Of a DNA stretch of 64,000 nucleotides, positions 21,864 through 34,016 are shown in pieces. Where the stretch lies: the NCBI GenBank assembly GCA_905221605.1, contig CAJNDS010002815.1, positions 26,001 through 90,000 of the forward strand, written 5' to 3'. Made by a program: the position numbers and the translations under genes. Numbering within the stretch: the stretch's first letter is position 1; every line of letters starts with the position of its first letter. The notes beneath the pieces were generated by a model. It searched no databases. It was not told where the DNA came from and worked only from the letters and a program-made list of their open reading frames with translations. The DNA comes from Symbiodinium natans. Lineage: Eukaryota; Sar; Dinophyceae; Suessiales; Symbiodiniaceae.

Positions 21864-24800
21864 TGCAGAGGGTGGAGGCTCACCACAAAGCAGCTTCTCC
21901 TCTAGCGGAGGATATCGTTCTTGCAAAGCTGCCCCGGGCCCTCCATCATGTGACCATGTTGCTTTGCGTCCCGACCCTTGCAGCGGGTGGAGGCTCACCG
22001 CAGAACAGCTTTGCTTCTGCAGAAACATGTCGTTCTTGCAGGGAGCACTTGCGAGTTTGCTCCGCAAGCACGGCGGCGAGCACCGAATATGCGACTGAGC
22101 GAGAGTCTTGTGCTCGTGAACAGCCTGCTAATGCCGATTCTCCCGCTGCAACCTCAAAGGCGTTGAAGGTTCTACGAAGCAGCGTGACGCTGCGCGAAGG
22201 GCGACGATGTTGACAGAGTTGGTTTGGCCCGGTTGTAGACCGTTGAAGGTATCTCTGGCGCAGTAGTTTTACCGACCGGAACTTGTTCTGGTGCCGAAGT
22301 GACAGCCTGCCCCGGGCTCTCCATCATGATACCATTTTGCTTGTCGTCCAGACCCATGCAGCGGGTGGAGGCTCACCGCAGAACAGCTTTTCTTCTGCAG
22401 GAAGATGTCGTTCTTGCGGGGAGCACTTGCGAGTTTTCTCCGCAAGCACGGCGGCGAGCACCGAATATGCGACTGAGTGAGAGTCTTGTGCTCGTGAACA
22501 GCCTGCTAATACCGATTGTCCCGCTGCAACCTCAAAGGCGTTGAAGGTTCTACGAAGCAGCGTAAAGGTATCTCTAGCGCAGTAGTTTTACCGACCGGGA
22601 TTTTTCTGTTGCCAAAGCGATAGCCGGCCCTGAGCTCTCCATCGTGCTGTCATCTTGCTTTTCGTCCAGACGCATGCAGAGTGTGGGGGCTCACCACAGA
22701 ACAGCTTGTCTTCTGCAGGAAGATGTCGTTCTTGCAGAGCAGGCGCGAGTTTGCTCCGCAAGCATGGCCGCGTTCGTGAACAGCCGGCTACCGATTGTCC
22801 AGCTGCAACCTCACAGGGCGTCGAGGGTTCTACGAAGCAGCGCGACACTGCATAAAGGGTGACGGTGGTGAATGGGCTCTCCATCATGATACCATTTTGC
22901 TTGTCGTCCAGACCCATGCAGCGGGTGGAGGCTCACCGCAGAACAGCTTTGCTTCTGTAGAAACATGTCGTTCTTGCAGGGAGCACTTGCGAGTTTCCGC
23001 AAGCACGGCGGCGAGCACCGAATATGCGACTGAGCGAGAGTCTTGTGCTCGTGAACAGCCTGCTAGTCCAGACCCATGCAGCGGGTGGAGGCTCACCGCA
23101 GAACAGCTTTTCTTCTGCAGGAAGATGTCGTTCTTGCAGGGAGCACTTGCGAGTTTTCTCCGCAAGCACGGCGGCGAGCACCGAATATGCGACTGAGTGA
23201 GAGTCTTGTGCTCGTGAACAGCCTGCTAATACCGATTGTCCCGCTGCAACCTTAAAGGCGTTGAAGGTTCTACGAAGCAGCGTAAAGGTATCTCTGGCGC
23301 AGTAGTTTTACCGACCGGGATTTTTCTGTTGCCGAAGTGATAGCCGGCCCTGAGCTCTCCATCGTGCTGTCATCTTGCTTTTCGTCCAGACGCATGCAGA
23401 GTGTGGGGGCTCACCACAGAACAGCTTGTCTTCCGCAGGAAGATGTCGTTCTTGCAGAGCAGGCGCGAGTTTGCTCCGCAAGCATGGCCGCGTTCGTGAA
23501 CAGCCGGCTACCGATTGTCCAGCTGCAACCTCACAGGGCGTCGAGGGTTCTACGAAGCAGCGCGACACTGCATAAAGGGTGACGATGGTGAATGGGCTCT
23601 CCATCATGATACCATTTTGCTTGTCGTCCAGACCCATGCAGCGGGTGGAGGCTCACCGCAGAACAGCTTTGCTTCTGCAGAAACATGTCGTTCTTGCGGG
23701 GAGCACTTGCGAGTTTCCGCAAGCACGGCGGCGAGCACCGAATATGCGACTGAGCGAGAGTCTTGTGCTCGTGAACAGCCTGCTAATGCCGATTCTCCCG
23801 CTGCAACCTCAGAAGGTCTTGAAGGTTGTACGAAGCAGCGTGACGCTGCACGAAGGGCGAAGATGTTGACAGATTTGGTGTGGCCCAGTTGTAGACCGGT
23901 GAAGGTACCTCTGGCGCAGTAGTTTTACCGACCGGGATTTTTCTGTTGCCAAAGCGATAGCCGGCCCTGAGCTCTCCATCGTGCTGTCATCTTGCTTTTC
24001 GTCCAGACGCATGCAGAGTGTGGGGGCTCACCACAGAACAGCTTGTCTTCTGCAGGAAGATGTCGTTCTTGCAGAGCAGGCGTGAGTTTGCTCCGCAAGC
24101 ATGGCCGCGTTCGTGAACAGCCGGCTACCGATTGTCCAGCTGCAACCTCACAGGGCGTCGAGGGTTCTACGAAGCAGCGCGACACTCATGATACCATTTT
24201 GCTTGTCGTCCAGACCCATGCAGCGGGTGGAGGCTCACCGCAGAACAGCTTTGCTTCTGCAGAAACATGTCGTTCTTGCGGGGAGCACTTGCGAGTTTCC
24301 GCAAGCACGGCGGCGAGCACCGAATATGCGACTGAGCGAGAGTCTTGACTGTCCCGCTGCAACCTCAAAGGCGTTGAAGGTTCTACGAAGCAGCGTGACG
24401 CTGCGCGAAGGGCGACGATGTTGACAGAGTTGGTTTGGCCCGGTTGTAGACCGTTGAAGGTATCTCTGGCGCAGTAGTTTTGCCGACCGGAACTTGTTCT
24501 GGTGCCGAAGTGACAGCCTGCCCCGGGCTCTCCATCATGATACCATTTTGCTTGTCGTCCAGACCCATGCAGCGGGTGGAGGCTCACCGCAGAACAGCTT
24601 TGCTTCTGCAGAAACATGTCGTTCTTGCGGGGAGCACTTGCGAGTTTCCGCAAGCACGGCGGCGAGCACCGAATATGCGACTGAGCGAGAGTCTTGACTG
24701 TCCCGCTGCAACCTCAAAGGCGTTGAAGGTTCTACGAAGCAGCGTGAAGGTATCTCTAGCGCAGTAGTTTTGCCGACCTGGACTTGTTCTGGTGCCGAAG

Positions 24801-25310
24801 TGACAGCCTGCCCCGGGCCCTCCATCGTGCTGTCATCTTGCTTTTCCAGATGCACGCAGAGGGTGGAAACTCACCACAGAACAGCTTTTCTTCTGCAGGA
24901 AGATGTCGTTCTTGTGGGGAGCACTTGCGAGTTTGCTTCGCAAGCATGGCCCCGAGCACAGAATATGCGACTGAGCCAGAGCTTTGACAGCTGCAACCTC
25001 CGAAGGCATCGAGGGTTCTACGGGGCAGCGTGGCACTGAAGAGTGACGATGGTGACAGATTTTGTTGGGCCCCTTGCAGACCGGTCAAGGTATCTCTCGC
25101 ACAGTAGCTTTGCCGACGCGACCTGTTCTGGTGCCGTAGTGATAGCCGGCCCTGAGCTCTCCATCGTGCTGTCATCTTGCTTTTCGTCCAGATGCACGCA
25201 GAGGGTGGAAACTCACCACAGAACAGCTTTTCTTCTGCAGGAAGATGTCGTTCTTGCAGAGCAGGCGCGAGTTTGCTCCGCAAGCATGGCCGCGAGCACA
25301 ACAAGTTCGA
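21864..25310. repeat. Higher-order tandem array, about thirteen core units
   Basis: A core beginning GTGGAGGCTCACCGCAGAAC and continuing with a CTGCAG-A-x-GATGTCGTTCTTGC segment recurs near 21866, 21979, 22360, 22680, 22920, 23080, 23400, 23640, 24017, 24221, 24571, 24860 and 25200. At least three variants exist (GGAGGCTCACCGC, GGGGGCTCACCAC, GGAAACTCACCAC). They are arranged in larger blocks: about 22560-22880, 23280-23600 and 23925-24186 are nearly identical composite units. Many ORFs of 60-180 codons appear on both strands only because of this repetition. Confidence 0.9.
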
Positions 25311-27210
25311 CTGAAGCAGTGTCTTCCAGCTGCTTCCTCAGTCGACACTCGTTATCGTCCGAGAAGATTTGACTTCGCTTGGTTGATGAAGTTGCAACAG
25401 AAGAAAGACATTCCAGCTTTCGTCTGGTCGTCCAAGCTTTTCCCAATCGGCTCTGCCATCAGGCTTATACTGCTCAGTAGTAGTACGCACCGCACCACAT
25501 GTCAGGTCTGCAGGACAGTACAAATGATGGTTTGCTGACATTGATCTTTGCGGCCGGAACTCGTGTTCCCAACAGGCAGGCTCTCGTGAGGATTTGCCAG
25601 CTCTCCGTGCAACAGGATTTGCACACGATGGGTCAAGCAAGACTGGTTGTCCAAGGTCCTCCCACTGTCATCAGGCTTCCTCAGTAGTACACCCTGCACC
25701 ACAGGCTGGGTCTGCAGGACAAGACAAGTGTTCTAAGCAACGCGACGTTTCTCTGTGCAATAACCCGGTCCAGGGCTGCCCAATCGTCTCATGTCAGTAG
25801 CACGCAATGCACCACAGGCACAGGGCCAGGTCTGCAGGACCTGACGAGTGACGGTTTGTTGACATGGATCTTTAGGTCCCTATACTCATGCGGCCGACAC
25901 GCAGAGCACCTGAGACTCTCTCAAGGCGCTGTTCGAAATGCCTTTACATGCTGCACTTCTCCGTGCTGCATGACTTGCGAGTGTTCGCCAAAGCTAGACT
26001 GGTTGTCCAAGTTTCTCCGAACTATGCTTTTAGTAGGGAGGTAGACTGGTGGTCACAGGTGCCTCGACGTGTGCTGGGCCATCGGGTATCCAGAGATCTT
26101 GGCCTGACCCGCGGAAATGGGTTTCCTTAGTGGTCGTGGCGTGTGCGTGCTTGGGCTGATGTATGGTTGGCTGGGTTGACTTGAGCAGGCGCGCAGTAGA
26201 ATGAATGCATCCAGCGCCTGCTACGGCGGCGTAGTATTGTATTCCATTGACTTCCGCAAAGTGATGTCAGAGACAAAGTCGCAGCTGGCTGGGTGAGATG
26301 AGAGGGTTGGTTGAAGTATTTAGATGTAATTAGACGATCCCAGCCTGTTCCATCTCCCACAATCCGCGAAGAAGACTTGGATAAGTTGAGCGGGCTTGGG
26401 ATGAATCTGGACGATGTGGGGATACGCGCAGATGACGCAGTGTGTACCTGTTATGGGATGGAATTTTTTTAGAATCCTCCGTGGGCACACGGGCTGGGAT
26501 AAGAAAGGGACAAGGCCTGACTTCCTCCATCTTCCTGTCCATGATCTGCAACGCAAGTCTTCCTGACACCAGGTGCAAGTAGAATATACATGTATATACA
26601 CACATACCAGAAGGAATCTGCGCTTGACATGCGATCCTGGTTCACATGCGGTGAAGGTTGCACCATGGGGGTCTCACAAAATGAGCATCCTGTGTCCCAC
26701 AGGAGAGAAGAAGAACCTGCGTCAAGTTGCGTGAAGACTGTGAAGACGACCTGCCTTGTCTGGGCGTGTCTTTTGGATTCCGCCGTGCTGTGCACCCGGC
26801 CCCAAGCAACCTTAAGATGCTCCAGCTGGCTCTCGATTTTTCATCATTTCGTGTCGCCACGCTGTGTTCTCCCTCCAAATGGTCTTGCAGTAGTGAAGGT
26901 ACTTAGTAAGAAGCCAGCGCAGTGGGGAAGTGTCCAGCATCCAGCTTGATCGTTCGCCGGATGGCAATTGAGGCACCTTCTTTGACAGAGCGGCTGGCAG
27001 CGTGAGGGCGCGCAACGTTTTCTGGCATGCCGGCTTCATCAGCAGTGCCCGCCAAAGCTGGGAGAGTCTTGCAGACTGCACGTAGTGAGTTTTGCGAGTG
27101 TTTACCGCGCTGTTTCCCGCCGCTGTACCTCAGCTTGTTCACCGCCGTGCGTTCTTTGCTGAGACAAGGCCAGGCAACAGGCAGGAGGTCTTTCAAGGTC
27201 GGGGCGCTTG
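25311..27210. other. No recognisable gene
   Basis: A few short CAGGTCTGCAGGAC-containing pieces near 25505, 25710 and 25830 look like a dispersed low-copy repeat. Otherwise no coding frame or structure was recognised. Confidence 0.35.
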
Positions 27211-27515
27211 TGTGAGAGAAATATGAGGCGAGGCAGCTAGGTTCTCGCGAGAACATAAGAGCTGTCTGCCGGCCTGGCACACATGCGACCGTTTGTGGTG
27301 CATGTGAAGTTGCATGAGGCTCCACCGTTCTGAAACTGCACACCACAGCTGTCCTCCAGCGATCTTCGACCATGCATTGGTTTCTCTGCCCAGGTCAAGC
27401 TTCATTTGCAGTGGGTGCTTGGGCAAACCTCTGCAGTGCTTCGTGCGCCCTGGGCCAATCACGGTGTGAGTGCGCGAGTGCGCTTGCATGTCGAGCTTGG
27501 GTCGCCAAGGGCTTT
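27211..27515. repeat. Segmental repeat B, copy 1
   Basis: About 300 bp, starting GAGAGAAATATGAGGCGAGG, that recurs at 28944-29224 with a few substitutions and a deletion of about 25-40 bp. The minus strand of both copies contains a similar ORF segment (MVEDRWRTAVVCSFRT start) that I cannot assign. Confidence 0.85.
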
Positions 27516-28048
27516 GGCACGCGCATCGGTCAGGGTGGAGTCTTGCCGCGTCAGGCCCTCTCAACATCTGACTGTCTGACTTGTTCATCACTTGTTTCGC
27601 ACTTGCGTCTCCTTCGTCAGAAGCGCACAGGAAGCCACAAACTCTCCTGTAGACCATAGGCCCAAAGCCTTAAAGCCATCCAACTTCAAACGATTCAGGC
27701 TTTGAGCATGTCCTACTTCAGGCACGTCGCTCAGCGGGGGAATGCAAAGAACACAGGGCTCTGCAAGGCAGCTCAAGGCCGGCGCTCCTTTCTGATGACA
27801 AGCTGCTCCCTGTAAATCGACCAGCTTTGGTAGCTTTGCTGGGCTCCCATGCCCCCATGTCAGTGTGCAGTCTCTGTGCCGGCCGCAGGCCAGGTTGCTT
27901 TGCTTCATGGCTTCATCCACCAGAACCTGTCAAGGCAGCCTCACTTTTTCTTGGCGCCACGAGTTCGATGGTACGGAGCTAGCGTTCCCAAGCCATGCAA
28001 TGCCAGCCGAGCTGGATTAGGTGGTAGGTCCCGTATTCATCAGGCACC

Positions 28049-28610
28049 TATGGGTGCCAAGTGCACGGCTGCAGGTCCACATGACCGGTATGTTCTTGGG
28101 CAAGGAAGCACGCAGTTTCGTTCGCTGCAGCACAAGGATGGGACGGGTACTTGAGTGCATGCAGAGTTGATGACATAGGCAGATGCAGCCGATGCATCAC
28201 TAGCGCACCTCCTCTCTTGGCATTTCAGTTGATGGAGTCGGTGCCCCTTCCACCCCAACAGGCTCCACACACCGCCTCTCCTTGCATCTTCCCCATGCTG
28301 CAGCCGGCATGATGACTTGAGGATCTGATCAGGCCAATGTGGCATTTGACCACGATTGGGAAGCCTGCCAAAATTCTGCCCAGAGCCTTGTAATCTTCAG
28401 CAAACCTTGTTGCAGCAAAGGCCCGGCACCGCAAGCGAATTCTGGTAGCATCCATTTCGTTTCAGTTTGAATCCTCGTACAGACTGTGTTGACAGTACGT
28501 TGCTCGGCTATTTGCTGAATCGTGTTCAAAGACTACTGCCGACAAGGACTTGTTCAGGTGCTGCAGTGACAGCCTGTTCTTTGCTCTGCATTCTGCTACG
28601 CGCTGAGCTT
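28049..28610. repeat. Segmental repeat A, copy 3 (shortened)
   Basis: Matches 21200-21840 in order, with several internal deletions and more substitutions than the first two copies share. Confidence 0.8.
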
Positions 28611-28943
28611 GTGAACTCCTCCTGACCACAATTCAGACTTCTCACAAGGAAAACCCGTGATCATTCTGCCGTTGTGGGAAGATTTTTTCTAGGATGCCGC
28701 ATTTGTCTGACAGATGGTTGAGGCCCTCGGTGTCACCAGGTCTTCTCATTCGTCTCTGGGGCACAGCTTCATTAGCCGCGACAAATTCCACGTGGAGGTG
28801 CATCAAGGCTCGTAGGTAACGCAGGCTCCGTGGCACTGCTGTGTCCATAAAGTCAGCGATTCCCGCCGAAGCTTGAAGAGTCTTGCTAGCACCATTTCCC
28901 GGCCGCTCGGAAATCTTAGCTCTTTCGCCGCCGTGCCTTCCTT

Positions 28944-29224
28944 GAGAGAAATATGAGGCGAGGCAGCTAGGTTCTCGCGATAACATAAGAGCTGTCTGCC
29001 GGCCTGGCACACATGCGACCGGTTGTGGCGCATGTGAAGTTGCATGAGGCTCCAGCGTTCTGAAACTGCACACCACAGCTGTCCTCCAGCGATCTTCGAC
29101 CATGCATTGGTTTGCCTGCCCAGGTCAAGCTTCATTTGCAGTGGGTGCTTGGGCAAACCCCTGATCTCGGCCAATCATGATGTGAGTGCGCTTGCATGTC
29201 GAGCTTGGGTCGCCAGGGGCTTTG
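28944..29224. repeat. Segmental repeat B, copy 2
   Basis: Second copy of the block at 27211-27515. It is followed at once by unrelated sequence. Confidence 0.85.
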
Positions 29225-29558
29225 GCGCATCCTTGTTCTTCACCTGTGTCACTCTTGCATCACTTCAGAAACCGGCGACATGAGCATGAAAATACAGGCT
29301 CGTGCGGCCCTGCCTCATGCATGCCGCAGTCGATTTTGGATGCTTTCCCGGGATCAATGGAGATTGCTCTTTCGTAGTACTGTCGTAGCTTGAAGAACAG
29401 GCTCATGTGAACAGTCGGCTTGACGAGTTTGGAGGCAAGCGCCGCCCTCACAGGTCCTCTTTCTCTCATGTCCGGTATTGAAGATTGGCGAGTGCACTGG
29501 CGACGCTGTTTCTCGTCCTTGTCGTGTTAAGCCCACAGGTTGCATATGAAAAGATTGC

Positions 29559-29725
29559 GTGGGTGGTCCCATCCGCAATTCTTTCGAAGACCCGCTCGGA
29601 TCCCTGTTGTTGGTTCCTGTTGTTGGTTCCTGTTGTTGGTCCCGAGGCAGTGTGGGTGGTCGCATCCGCAATCTTTCGAAGACCCGCTCGGGTCCCTGTT
29701 GTTAGTGTCCCGAAGCAGTACGAAG
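29559..29725. repeat. Tandem duplication with inner CCTGTTGTTGGTT triplication
   Basis: Two copies of a unit running from GTGGGTGGTC through ATCCGCAAT, CTTTCGAAGACCCGCTCGG and CCCTGTTGTT. In the first copy a short CCTGTTGTTGGTT motif is repeated three times. Confidence 0.8.
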
Positions 29726-30216
29726 CAGATCGCCGAACGGGCAGAACAGTGACCATAAAGACCTATGTGGCGAGCGACCATGGAGACCCCCCCTGCAGCG
29801 AGCAGGGTGCCATGACATGTGTCTGACATGTGTCTGAACCTACGAGAGAGGGAGAGGGATCACTATCCACAAGCAAAACGCTAGTGGCTGGCTCATGCCA
29901 ACGCATGCTGGGCAGTTGCATGCAAGTCAGGTTCATGAGCTTTGGCAAAAAGAGCGATTGTTCAACTGGGCTTGGAGTTGCAAGTCTAAGCCTAAGTCCT
30001 CAGGTACACTCAAGGTACACTTACCTGAGTGCTTGAGCGACAAATGCAACATCCGGGTACTAGTATGTCAGAATTCGCTTGGATCTGGCAGTGCTCAGGA
30101 ATAGCGCTGGCAAGTAGTTGCAAGAGCTGCGCGCTGACCGCCTCGGCCACGCTACCTCCACTTTGTCCACTCGGCTTACTTGCCTACATATCCCACTTCC
30201 TCTGGCCCCCTTCCCG

Positions 30217-30241
30217 CCCCCCCCCCCCCCCCCCCCCCCCC
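30217..30241. repeat. Poly-C tract
   Basis: A run of 25 C residues without interruption. Poly-Pro and poly-Gly frames across it are artefacts. Confidence 0.95.
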
Positions 30242-30409
30242 TACTGCCCCCACTTGCCCCACCTGGAGGTGGACACGATGTTTGAGGTGCAAGGGCGAAG
30301 GGTTGGGAAGGGAGAAGGAGACAAGCTTTAGGTTTGCGTTCCAGACGCTTTTTGGCCGGGGGCCGAGGCGAATTTTCTCGCATGACAATACCGGCAATTA
30401 TGAGACTTA

Positions 30410-31694
30410 ATTTTCATAGTCTTTTGTACGCAGCGAAAGACGAAGAAACAGCGCCACTCTGAATACGGGATTTCATGTGGATTCATTAACTCTGATACTT
30501 TGCCAAAATCTCGATCATCAAAGATGCATGTAACAGAGCTTGAGTGTTAGGTTGCGGGGAGACAACAAATAGTTTCCATTCGTTGAGTGGGAAGATAGCG
30601 CCTTCCATATAGGATACTCAATTTGGATCATGCTCGATAGGGTTCGCGCTCGCTTCCCCCATGCGCGAATTCGGGGCAGTGGCGGGCAGTGGACTCATTC
30701 ATCTAGGCGTGTAATGTATTTCTTGAGCAACCAAGAGACATAGTAAAAGATACGAATGATGACACACTTTTGGCTCTCCACCCTTAACTGAGTTGTGCTT
30801 TGGCATATTTCTTAATTTCCCTTCTTCCCTTGCAAGGGAACCTAGTCGTAAATATTTTTGGAGTTTAAAGCACAGCTCAGCTAACCTCTAAGCCCTGAAG
30901 CCTAAGGAGAACTAGCCACCTAAAACCCCGTTGTTGTGTGTCTCGTGCCATTCTGGGTCTTCCTGCGCTTCGGGATTGGTAAGCAGGCTTTGCATGTCTT
31001 TGCTTTGTGGTGCTTTACTGTAACTTTAGATCCTTACCCTTTTTGGGTTTATTGGGTTTCTTAATAAGGCAGCTAAAATTATTATTTTTAGCTACCCTCC
31101 TAAGTGCAGCCAAGTTTGCTCTTGGATTGAGGGCAGACTTTGAGAGAGCAGACCGTGGGAAAAGGCTGACAGGGTGATGAAATCTGGCGATCTTGGGTAG
31201 TTTAGGGTTTGGGGTTTAGGGTTTAGGGTTTAGGGTTTAGTGTTTAGGGTTTAGGGTTTAGGGTTTAGGGTTTAGGGTTTCCGGAGAGGCACCCCTTTTC
31301 GCGGGTCCCTTTACGGGGATCCTATTCTATTTGGGTACCCAGATCAGAGTTGAAGCTGAGCATGTTTGCCGACGCCTTTGTGCTTGAGCCTGGTTAGGGT
31401 CAAGCTCGGGCCATTCGTTGTCCAGCTATTTGGGATTGGCCTGCAGCATGTTTACGCGTCCTGGCACCGCCCTTATGGGGAAGGGGGGGCTGCGGGGGCG
31501 GGGGCGGCGTCAGCTTAGGAGGGACGGAATCGAGATTATGTAAAGTTGGGGTATCTTGGAAGTAGAAGGTACAGCGGCTTACTCACGCGTGCCGCATGCT
31601 GTAGCCGACTTTTCCCTACATGCTTTCTTCAGCGCGTTCGCCCGCGGGGACTGTTACTTCTTTCGCGCTTGGCAGTTCCTGTTGCCAAAGCCCG
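30410..31694. other. Gene-free spacer at the edge of the telomere-repeat-rich half
   Basis: This stretch is richer in A+T than the left part and has no convincing coding frame. The first substantial array, (TTTAGGG)n, lies at 31203-31279. Confidence 0.5.
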
Positions 31695-31849
31695 TACTTG
31701 AAGGTTCATGGTACTTACTAACCAGTTATAACTGTACTAATAACCCTACTTATAATACCCCTAAAGGGCCTTATAGGGGTTATCCCACTTATAAGTAGGG
31801 TTATAAGCCCAGTTATAATTGGTTAGTAAGTACCATGAACCTCCAAGTA
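31695..31849. mobile_element. Hairpin element, family 1 (GGTTCATGGTACTTA ends)
   Basis: Near-perfect inverted repeat. The left arm TACTTGAAGGTTCATGGTAC is mirrored by a right arm ending GTACCATGAACCTCCAAGTA, and the complementarity extends inward through CCAGTTATAA. There is no coding capacity. Related copies occur at 32096-32222, 42337-42481, 43840-43966, 44728-45004, 46086-46229 and 56188-56331. Confidence 0.85.
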
Positions 31850-31920
31850 AGGCCCGATTTTTCGCACTTTCTGGCAGCCGGGGGCTTCTTGCCAACTGCG
31901 GCTTCAACTTGCTTGTAGCT

Positions 31921-32023
31921 ATGTTCCCCCTTATACTAGCAGTCCTTCATGGGGATTATAGTACTCCCCGATTACAATCCCTATTGAGGAGCTGTTGGAT
32001 CTGTTAGTATAAGGGGGGAACAT
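31921..32023. mobile_element. Hairpin element, family 2 (GTTCCCCCTTATACTA ends)
   Basis: The left end ATGTTCCCCCTTATACTAGC pairs with the right end CTGTTAGTATAAGGGGGGAA followed by CAT. A relative lies at 38239-38350, and a very degraded one may lie at 45328-45445. Confidence 0.8.
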
Positions 32024-32095
32024 CCCAGTACATACAGCAAAACCGGTCATGAGTCCGATGGCAGCTCGTTGCTTTGGCGATTCGTGGCTTGCATC

Positions 32096-32222
32096 CTTGA
32101 AGGTGCATGGTACTTGTTAAGCAGTTGTAGCTGTACCGATAACCGCTTCTGAGCCCCTTCAGTGCCTAGTTGGGTTAGAAGTGCAGCTGTCATTGGGTGA
32201 TTAAGTGCTATGAACCTCCGAG
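32096..32222. mobile_element. Hairpin element, family 1, diverged copy
   Basis: Ends CCTTGAAGGTGCATGGTACT and AGTGCTATGAACCTCCGAG are inverted and complementary with a few mismatches. It lies about 210 bp upstream of the first SulP start codon. Confidence 0.75.
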
Positions 32223-32435
32223 CCAGTTAGTTACTCCGTTCCAGGATGCCCAGAAAGTCGTCGAGCTGTTGATCGGTCGCCACCTCAGATTGACGGTTGT
32301 GACATGTGCGACGATGCGGATTCTGCGGCACGTGTGCCATGCATTCTTGAACACTGCATTGAACACCGCAGCCGCAGGCCGAGATTGCGAGACTGCTCCC
32401 CTCCAAGACTGTTTTAGGACGACTCCTCGCGCGCG

Positions 32436-34016
32436 ATGGCTCCTCACAGCAACGTCCGCCGCGCGCTGCTCCTCGCACTGGCCTGCGCCGCCCTGTGGTC
32501 CCGCAACTCCGACCACTCCGAGGTGGGCTTCCTGGCGGGCCCGGGCGGTCCCCCCCCCAAAGAACCCAGCCCCGCGCGCAGCGCACCCCCCCGCTCCGTG
32601 GAGCGGGCGGCGGGGGTGGACGCGAATGCGGAGCCGGTGACGGGGGAGAGCTCCATCGTTGAAGAGATCCTGGCGGGCATCAGCGTGGCCTTCTCGCTGC
32701 TTTCCAAGGCCATCGCCTGCAGCGCGATCGTCGGCACAGGGCCGCTTGTCGGCCTTTGGTCCTCCGTGGCCCTGGGCTTTGCAAGCCTCTTCGGCATGCG
32801 CCCCGGAGTTGTGGCGGGCTCCGCAGCCGTGGTGGTCGTCCCTCTGGGTGCCTTTGTGGCCACCAATGGTCTTGGCTTGGTGCCTCTGGTGGTGCTGCTG
32901 GCCGCCCTCATCGAGTTGGTGGCAGGCTTGGTCGGCTTTGCCCGCACGCTGGACCTTGTTTCCAAGGAAGTGCTGGCAGGCTTTCTGAATGCTCTGGGCT
33001 TGGCTTTGCTGGTGTCACAGTTCGGGGCCCTCTCAACGCCCATGGGATTCGGCCTGGCCGCCATCTGCGCTGCGCTGACCCAGTTCTTGCCCTCGGCGCC
33101 CATCCCCTCCTCGCTCGTTGGCCTCGCCGTCGCCACCGCCGTTGGCATCGGCTTCAACTTCGACGTCCCCACTCTCGCCATGAAGGCCAAGGACCCCACT
33201 GCCTTCGCCGGCGGCTTGGCAGCACTTCCCCAGTTCCAGCTGCCGCAGATGCCTTCCATCGACGACGTCCAGCTGGCGCTGCCTTGTGCCATCTCCATCG
33301 CCTTCATCTCCCTCATCGAGACTCTCCTCGCCGCTCGCGTGGTGGACGACCGCAAGTGCGAGGACCTCTGCACGCCTCTCGGCCGCACGAGAAGTAGGCA
33401 ATTAGGTAAGTTCCATATCTATATACATATATACATATATATGTATATATATATATATATATATATGTATATGTAGTGCTGAGAGTCGTCTTGCGTTGTT
33501 GTCTGCAGGTTCTTCTACGACGAGAATGGAGAGCTGGTGATGCAGGGTGGGGACCCCGAGGCTCCTTTGCAGGTGGACGTGCCCACGTCCACCGTCCTGT
33601 CCCTGGCCGCAGGCAACGGTGCCTCCGTTCTGCTGGGGGGCTTTGGCGGCGCCGGCCTCGTGCCACAGACGGTTCTGAACCTGAACTCCGGCGGACGCGG
33701 CCAGTGGTCCATTGGCTCCTATGCTGCTTCCATGGTGATCTTCGCCCTGGTCCTTGCACCCTTCGTTGGCCAGATCAGCGTGCCGGCTCTGGCTGGCATC
33801 ATGGTTCAGGTATCCTTGGACACCATCCAGTTTGTCCCGACCTTCGATGCAATCAAGAATGCCTTTGAGGGCAAGGAAGACGATGCGAAGATCCGCCTGG
33901 GCATCCTTGTCATCACAGCCGTCCTCTGCTACCAGGTAGACTTCGCCGTGGGCATCGTCACGGGCGTTGCTCTCGACAAGGGTGCAGAGGCACTGAAGCT
34001 CAAGAAAGCCGACTGA
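32436..34016 (+). pseudogene. SulP-family anion transporter, copy 1 (reading frame broken at splice junction)
   Basis: Exon 1 is 32436-33405 and exon 2 is 33509-34016, with a GT-AG intron (donor GTAAGT, acceptor CTGCAG) of 103 bp full of TA repeats. The deduced parts are almost identical to the second copy: N-terminal hydrophobic segment, SulP core with PLVGLW, VSKEVLAGFLNALGL and FGGAGLVPQTVLN motifs. However, one base is missing just before the donor (AGTAGGCAATTAG against AGTAGGACAATTAG in copy 2), so the spliced length is 1478 nt, not a multiple of three, and exon 2 would be read out of frame. It may be a recent pseudogene, use another splice site, or contain a sequencing error. Other differences between the coding parts seen by eye are synonymous. 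Confidence 0.8.
33415..33475. repeat. TA-rich microsatellite in the SulP intron
   Basis: (TATA/CATA)n sequence that makes up most of the 103-bp intron of copy 1. The homologous repeat at about 35374-35450 is longer and accounts for the 18-bp intron length difference. Confidence 0.9.

Noticed and set aside
21628-25304. Repeated ORFs of 60-180 codons on both strands
   Set aside because: They follow from the tandem array; their frames shift between units and no domain is seen.
21864-25310. CRISPR-like array
   Set aside because: Repeat units are long and variable, spacing is irregular, and the genome is eukaryotic.
32444-33388. Long minus-strand ORF opposite SulP exon 1 (and its twin opposite copy 2)
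   Set aside because: It is the shadow of a GC-rich exon; the plus-strand reading has the SulP family motifs.
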